A stretch of 64,000 nucleotides of DNA, from positions 248,001 to 312,000 of the forward strand of contig CALUPV010000002.1 in NCBI GenBank assembly GCA_944322745.1, in the 5' to 3' direction. Shown in pieces: positions 61,470 to 64,000 of this stretch; the stretch's first letter is position 1, and every line of letters starts with the position of its first letter. This DNA is from Candidatus Gastranaerophilales bacterium. Its GTDB lineage: Bacteria; Cyanobacteriota; Vampirovibrionia; Gastranaerophilales; Gastranaerophilaceae. The notes under the pieces are model-generated. The model searched no databases. It was not told where the DNA came from and worked only from the letters and a program-made list of their open reading frames with translations. Both the position numbers and the translations under genes were made by a program.

Positions 61470-62711
61470 ATGTTTAAGAAATTATTTTCAATTCTAATGT
61501 TATTATTTTTATTTCAATTTAATTATCTTGAAGCACTTTCTATAGAAAGGAAAACAAATACAATGAATAAACAAACAAGAGAAGATATTTGTAAAACAAA
61601 TTATGAAAATTTATTTAAAACAAATTGGGAGCCAAATACTGGCTCTGACCCTGAAATGATGAGTATTTTACAGAAATATATTTTTGGTGATATCTTCACA
61701 ATAGGAAACTTAGATAATAAAACAAGAGAAATGGTAACGGTAACATCTCTTACGGTACAACAAACACTTCCGCAATTAAAAGCACACATAAATGCACTTT
61801 TAAATACAGGTGCAACACCACTTGAAGTAAGAGAAATAATTTATCAATGTGCACCATTTATTGGGTTTCCAAAAACTCTTAATGCTATTGAAATTATGAA
61901 TCAAGTTTTTATTGATAAAGGAATTAATTTACCGATTGAAAGTGCAACCACAACTAATGAAACAAACAGATATAATTTGGGCAAAAATATACAAAATCCC
62001 ATATATGGGGATGAAATAGAACAAGCACTTAGCTCTGTTCCTAACAAAATGGGAAAAAATGTCAGTAATTTACTTACAGAAGTTTGCTTCGGCGATTTTT
62101 ACACAAGAAAAGGACTTGATATAAAAACAAGAGAATTGCTTGTTCTTGCGATATTAACAACGACTGGCAACACAGATACTTTGAAAAGTCATATTAAAGG
62201 AAACTTAAAAATAGGAAATTCAGAAGAAGAAATTGCTGCAGTTATAATTCAATGTATGCCATACTCAGGTTTTCCAAATGCAATAAAAGCACTTAAACTT
62301 TTACAAGATGATGAAAAGGAAGAATTAAATCAACCATTCAAAAAAGGAGAAATAAATCCTTACAATAAATTTTTCACAGGTACAACACATCTGAATATGC
62401 TTGTAGAGAAAGATGAGATATGGAATTCATCAATAGGAAACGTAACTTTCGAAAAAGGAAGTCGAACTAATTGGCATAAACACTCAGGAGGACAAATACT
62501 TCTGGTAACAGCAGGGGAAGGCAGATATCAGGAAAAAGGTAAACCTATCCAAATACTAAAACAAGGTGATGTTGTAAAAATTCCAATAGATGTAGTTCAT
62601 TGGCACGGAGCTGCACCAGACAGTGATTTTGCACATATTTCAATTGAAACAAACATTCCAAACAATCAAACAACTTGGCTAGAACCTGTAAAAGATAATG
62701 AATATAAATAG
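61470..62711 (+). CDS. Secreted double-CMD plus cupin fusion protein
   Basis: 413 residues. A hydrophobic N-terminal segment looks like a signal peptide (cleavage near residue 23). Two carboxymuconolactone-decarboxylase-like units follow (residues ~45-140 and ~175-270, with [21 protein letters not shown] and [20 protein letters not shown]), then a C-terminal cupin with [19 protein letters not shown] and VHWHGA. The CxxC of peroxidase-type (AhpD) members is absent from both units. Reaction unknown. Shine-Dalgarno GAGG. First gene of an operon under the LysR regulator. Confidence 0.88.
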   Translation: MFKKLFSILMLLFLFQFNYLEALSIERKTNTMNKQTREDICKTNYENLFKTNWEPNTGSDPEMMSILQKYIFGDIFTIGNLDNKTREMVTVTSLTVQQTLPQLKAHINALLNTGATPLEVREIIYQCAPFIGFPKTLNAIEIMNQVFIDKGINLPIESATTTNETNRYNLGKNIQNPIYGDEIEQALSSVPNKMGKNVSNLLTEVCFGDFYTRKGLDIKTRELLVLAILTTTGNTDTLKSHIKGNLKIGNSEEEIAAVIIQCMPYSGFPNAIKALKLLQDDEKEELNQPFKKGEINPYNKFFTGTTHLNMLVEKDEIWNSSIGNVTFEKGSRTNWHKHSGGQILLVTAGEGRYQEKGKPIQILKQGDVVKIPIDVVHWHGAAPDSDFAHISIETNIPNNQTTWLEPVKDNEYK

Positions 62712-62718
62712 AGGTAAT

Positions 62719-63285
62719 ATGGATTTAAATGAATTTCTAACTTATTTAAACAGCGGAAAAGAAGTAACCGCAAAGTCTGATATACACATTTATATGACAT
62801 ATTTGGCCGAAGAGGCAAGGAGACTATCAGATGAATTAAACAATAAATATAATCCTCCTGAAAAAGTACAAGAATTATTTTTTAACTTAATTAATAAACC
62901 AATTGATAAAACTTTTCGTTTATTTCCGCCTTTTTATACTGATTGCGGAAAAAATATAAATATTGGGAAGAATGTTTTTATTAATTCTTGCTGTCATTTT
63001 CAAGATCAAGGCGGAATTGAAATAGGTAACAATGTATTAATCGGGCACAATGTAGTAATTGCGACTTTAAACCACAACCAAAATCCAAAACTAAGAGCAT
63101 CTATAATACCAAAGAAAGTAAAAATAGGTAATGATGTTTGGATTGGTTCAAACTCAACAATTCTTCCCGGAGTCACTATAGCAGATGGGGCAATAATTGC
63201 TGCAGGTGCTGTTGTAACAAAAGATGTAAAGAAAAATACTATTGTAGGTGGTAATCCTGCTAAGTTTATAAAATCTGTTGCCTAA
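62719..63285 (+). CDS. Left-handed beta-helix O-acetyltransferase (maa/lacA-like)
   Basis: About 188 residues. The C-terminal half has hexapeptide repeats typical of LbH acyltransferases ([56 protein letters not shown]). N-terminal helix-rich segment as in maltose/galactoside acetyltransferases. I start it at 62719 because GAGG lies at 62711-62714; an ATG at 62698 overlaps the upstream gene. Acetyl-CoA-dependent sugar O-acetylation is the expected reaction. Confidence 0.92.
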   Translation: MDLNEFLTYLNSGKEVTAKSDIHIYMTYLAEEARRLSDELNNKYNPPEKVQELFFNLINKPIDKTFRLFPPFYTDCGKNINIGKNVFINSCCHFQDQGGIEIGNNVLIGHNVVIATLNHNQNPKLRASIIPKKVKIGNDVWIGSNSTILPGVTIADGAIIAAGAVVTKDVKKNTIVGGNPAKFIKSVA

Positions 63286-63304
63286 CATTTTAAAAGGAGA
63301 AAAA

Positions 63305-64000
63305 ATGATTAAAAAATTATTCGCGGTAATTTTACTATTTTTATTATTTATAGGAGTAAATAATATGGCTAAAGCAAAAACAAATGAAGGGAATAAAATA
63401 TTCAAACAAAGTAACAAAGTAGAAATAAAGAAAGTAAAATTCCAGAACAGATTTGGAATTACCCTTGCCGGAGATATGTATATTCCGAAAGCAATAAAAA
63501 AAGGAGAGCAATATCCTGCAATAGCGATATCCGGTCCATTTGGAGCAGTAAAAGAACAAGCTTCAGGGTATTATGCTCAAACATTATCGGAAAAGGGCTT
63601 TATAACTTTAGCATTTGATCCTTCATACACAGGAGAAAGTAGCGGAAAGCCAAGAAATATTGCATCGCCAGACATAAACACGGAAGATTATAGTGCTGCA
63701 GTTGATTTTTTAAGCAATCAAAAAAATGTTGATGCTGAAAAAATAGGAATACTTGGCATATGCGGTTTTGGAGGTTTTGCACTAAACGCTGCTCAAATTG
63801 ATACCAGAATAAAAGCTACAGTAACATCCACAATGTACGATATGACAAGAGTTAGTGCAAAAGGATACAATGATTCAATTGATGAAACAGGAAGATATAA
63901 ATTAAAACAAGAATTAAATAAACAAAGAACGGAAGATTTTAAAAATAAAACATTTGCTAAAGCAATAGGCTTACCTGAAAAACTTACAGGTAATGAACCT
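63305..64000 (+). CDS. Alpha/beta hydrolase, 3' end cut by window edge
   Basis: 232 residues in frame to the last base, no stop. N-terminal hydrophobic segment (probable signal peptide, ending near ANNMAKA). Then a dienelactone-hydrolase-like fold: VKFQNRFGITLAGDMYIPK, AIAISGPFGAVKEQASGYYA, and GILGICGFGGFAL with Cys153 at the nucleophile elbow. Shine-Dalgarno AAAAGGAGA before the ATG. Third gene of the LysR-controlled operon. Confidence 0.85.
   Translation, partial: MIKKLFAVILLFLLFIGVNNMAKAKTNEGNKIFKQSNKVEIKKVKFQNRFGITLAGDMYIPKAIKKGEQYPAIAISGPFGAVKEQASGYYAQTLSEKGFITLAFDPSYTGESSGKPRNIASPDINTEDYSAAVDFLSNQKNVDAEKIGILGICGFGGFALNAAQIDTRIKATVTSTMYDMTRVSAKGYNDSIDETGRYKLKQELNKQRTEDFKNKTFAKAIGLPEKLTGNEP

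Overview
The window is a very AT-rich bacterial chromosome segment with short intergenic gaps and almost entirely housekeeping and envelope genes. No phage, insertion sequence, rRNA or CRISPR array is visible. The cell is a diderm that makes lipopolysaccharide (kdsB, waaA, lptB, an LptF/LptG permease, two AsmA-like proteins), lysine/meso-DAP (lysA, dapB) and isoprenoids by the MEP route (dxr). Secreted or surface-type proteins with calcium-binding loops, WG repeats, HEAT repeats and pentapeptide repeats, an RpaB/PhoB-like regulator and a dnaG-rpoD pair fit a non-photosynthetic relative of cyanobacteria (Melainabacteria/Vampirovibrionia, Gastranaerophilales-like). That placement is inferred from gene content and composition, not from a marker phylogeny.

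Layout. 1-4 kb: cdaA (runs off the left edge), lysA, a small secreted protein, a zinc-ribbon protein and a UbiA-type prenyltransferase. 4-13 kb: HEAT protein, lptB-lptF/G-phosphodiester glycosidase operon, then manC-dxr-aroQ on the minus strand, anmK and dapB. 13-24 kb: a metal module (two short CDF transporters around a MarR regulator with putative zinc ligands), then a long minus-strand run kdsB, prmA, accA, accD, argS, two tiny paralogous genes, a TrmH methyltransferase, an M24B peptidase and a parvulin. 24-33 kb: a PRTase-like protein, a GT-C-like membrane protein, miaB, an OppA-type lipoprotein, an EF-hand protein, a CgeB-like glycosyltransferase, an OmpR-family regulator and an HNH-like protein. 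33-43 kb: serine-rich EF-hand protein, divergent membrane pyrophosphatase, pentapeptide protein, HD hydrolase, rpmB, dgt-dnaG-rpoD. 43-59 kb: two AsmA-like genes around a WG-repeat gene, tRNA-Gln(CUG), a radical SAM protein, ribH, ribF, a GH13 enzyme, waaA and secA. 59-64 kb: tandem paralogues of unknown function, then a LysR regulator divergent from a CMD-cupin/acetyltransferase/hydrolase operon that runs off the right edge.

The main unexpected signals are: (1) a repeated promoter geometry in which a sigma-70 -10 hexamer lies 6-7 bases before an ATG with no Shine-Dalgarno sequence, at seven genes, implying widespread leaderless mRNAs; (2) a tandem pair of unclassified proteins (59-60.4 kb) with a shared N-terminal SFG tag, two hydrophobic segments, a DGNxDGVxDIAQ loop and a duplicated promoter block; (3) two exact 18-bp operator copies laid over the promoter and Shine-Dalgarno sequence of a MarR gene whose product resembles zinc sensors; (4) a sequence-divergent pyrophosphatase carrying the lysine that marks potassium-independent enzymes; (5) a radical SAM protein with two CxxxCxxC motifs. 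I saw no defence system or mobile island.
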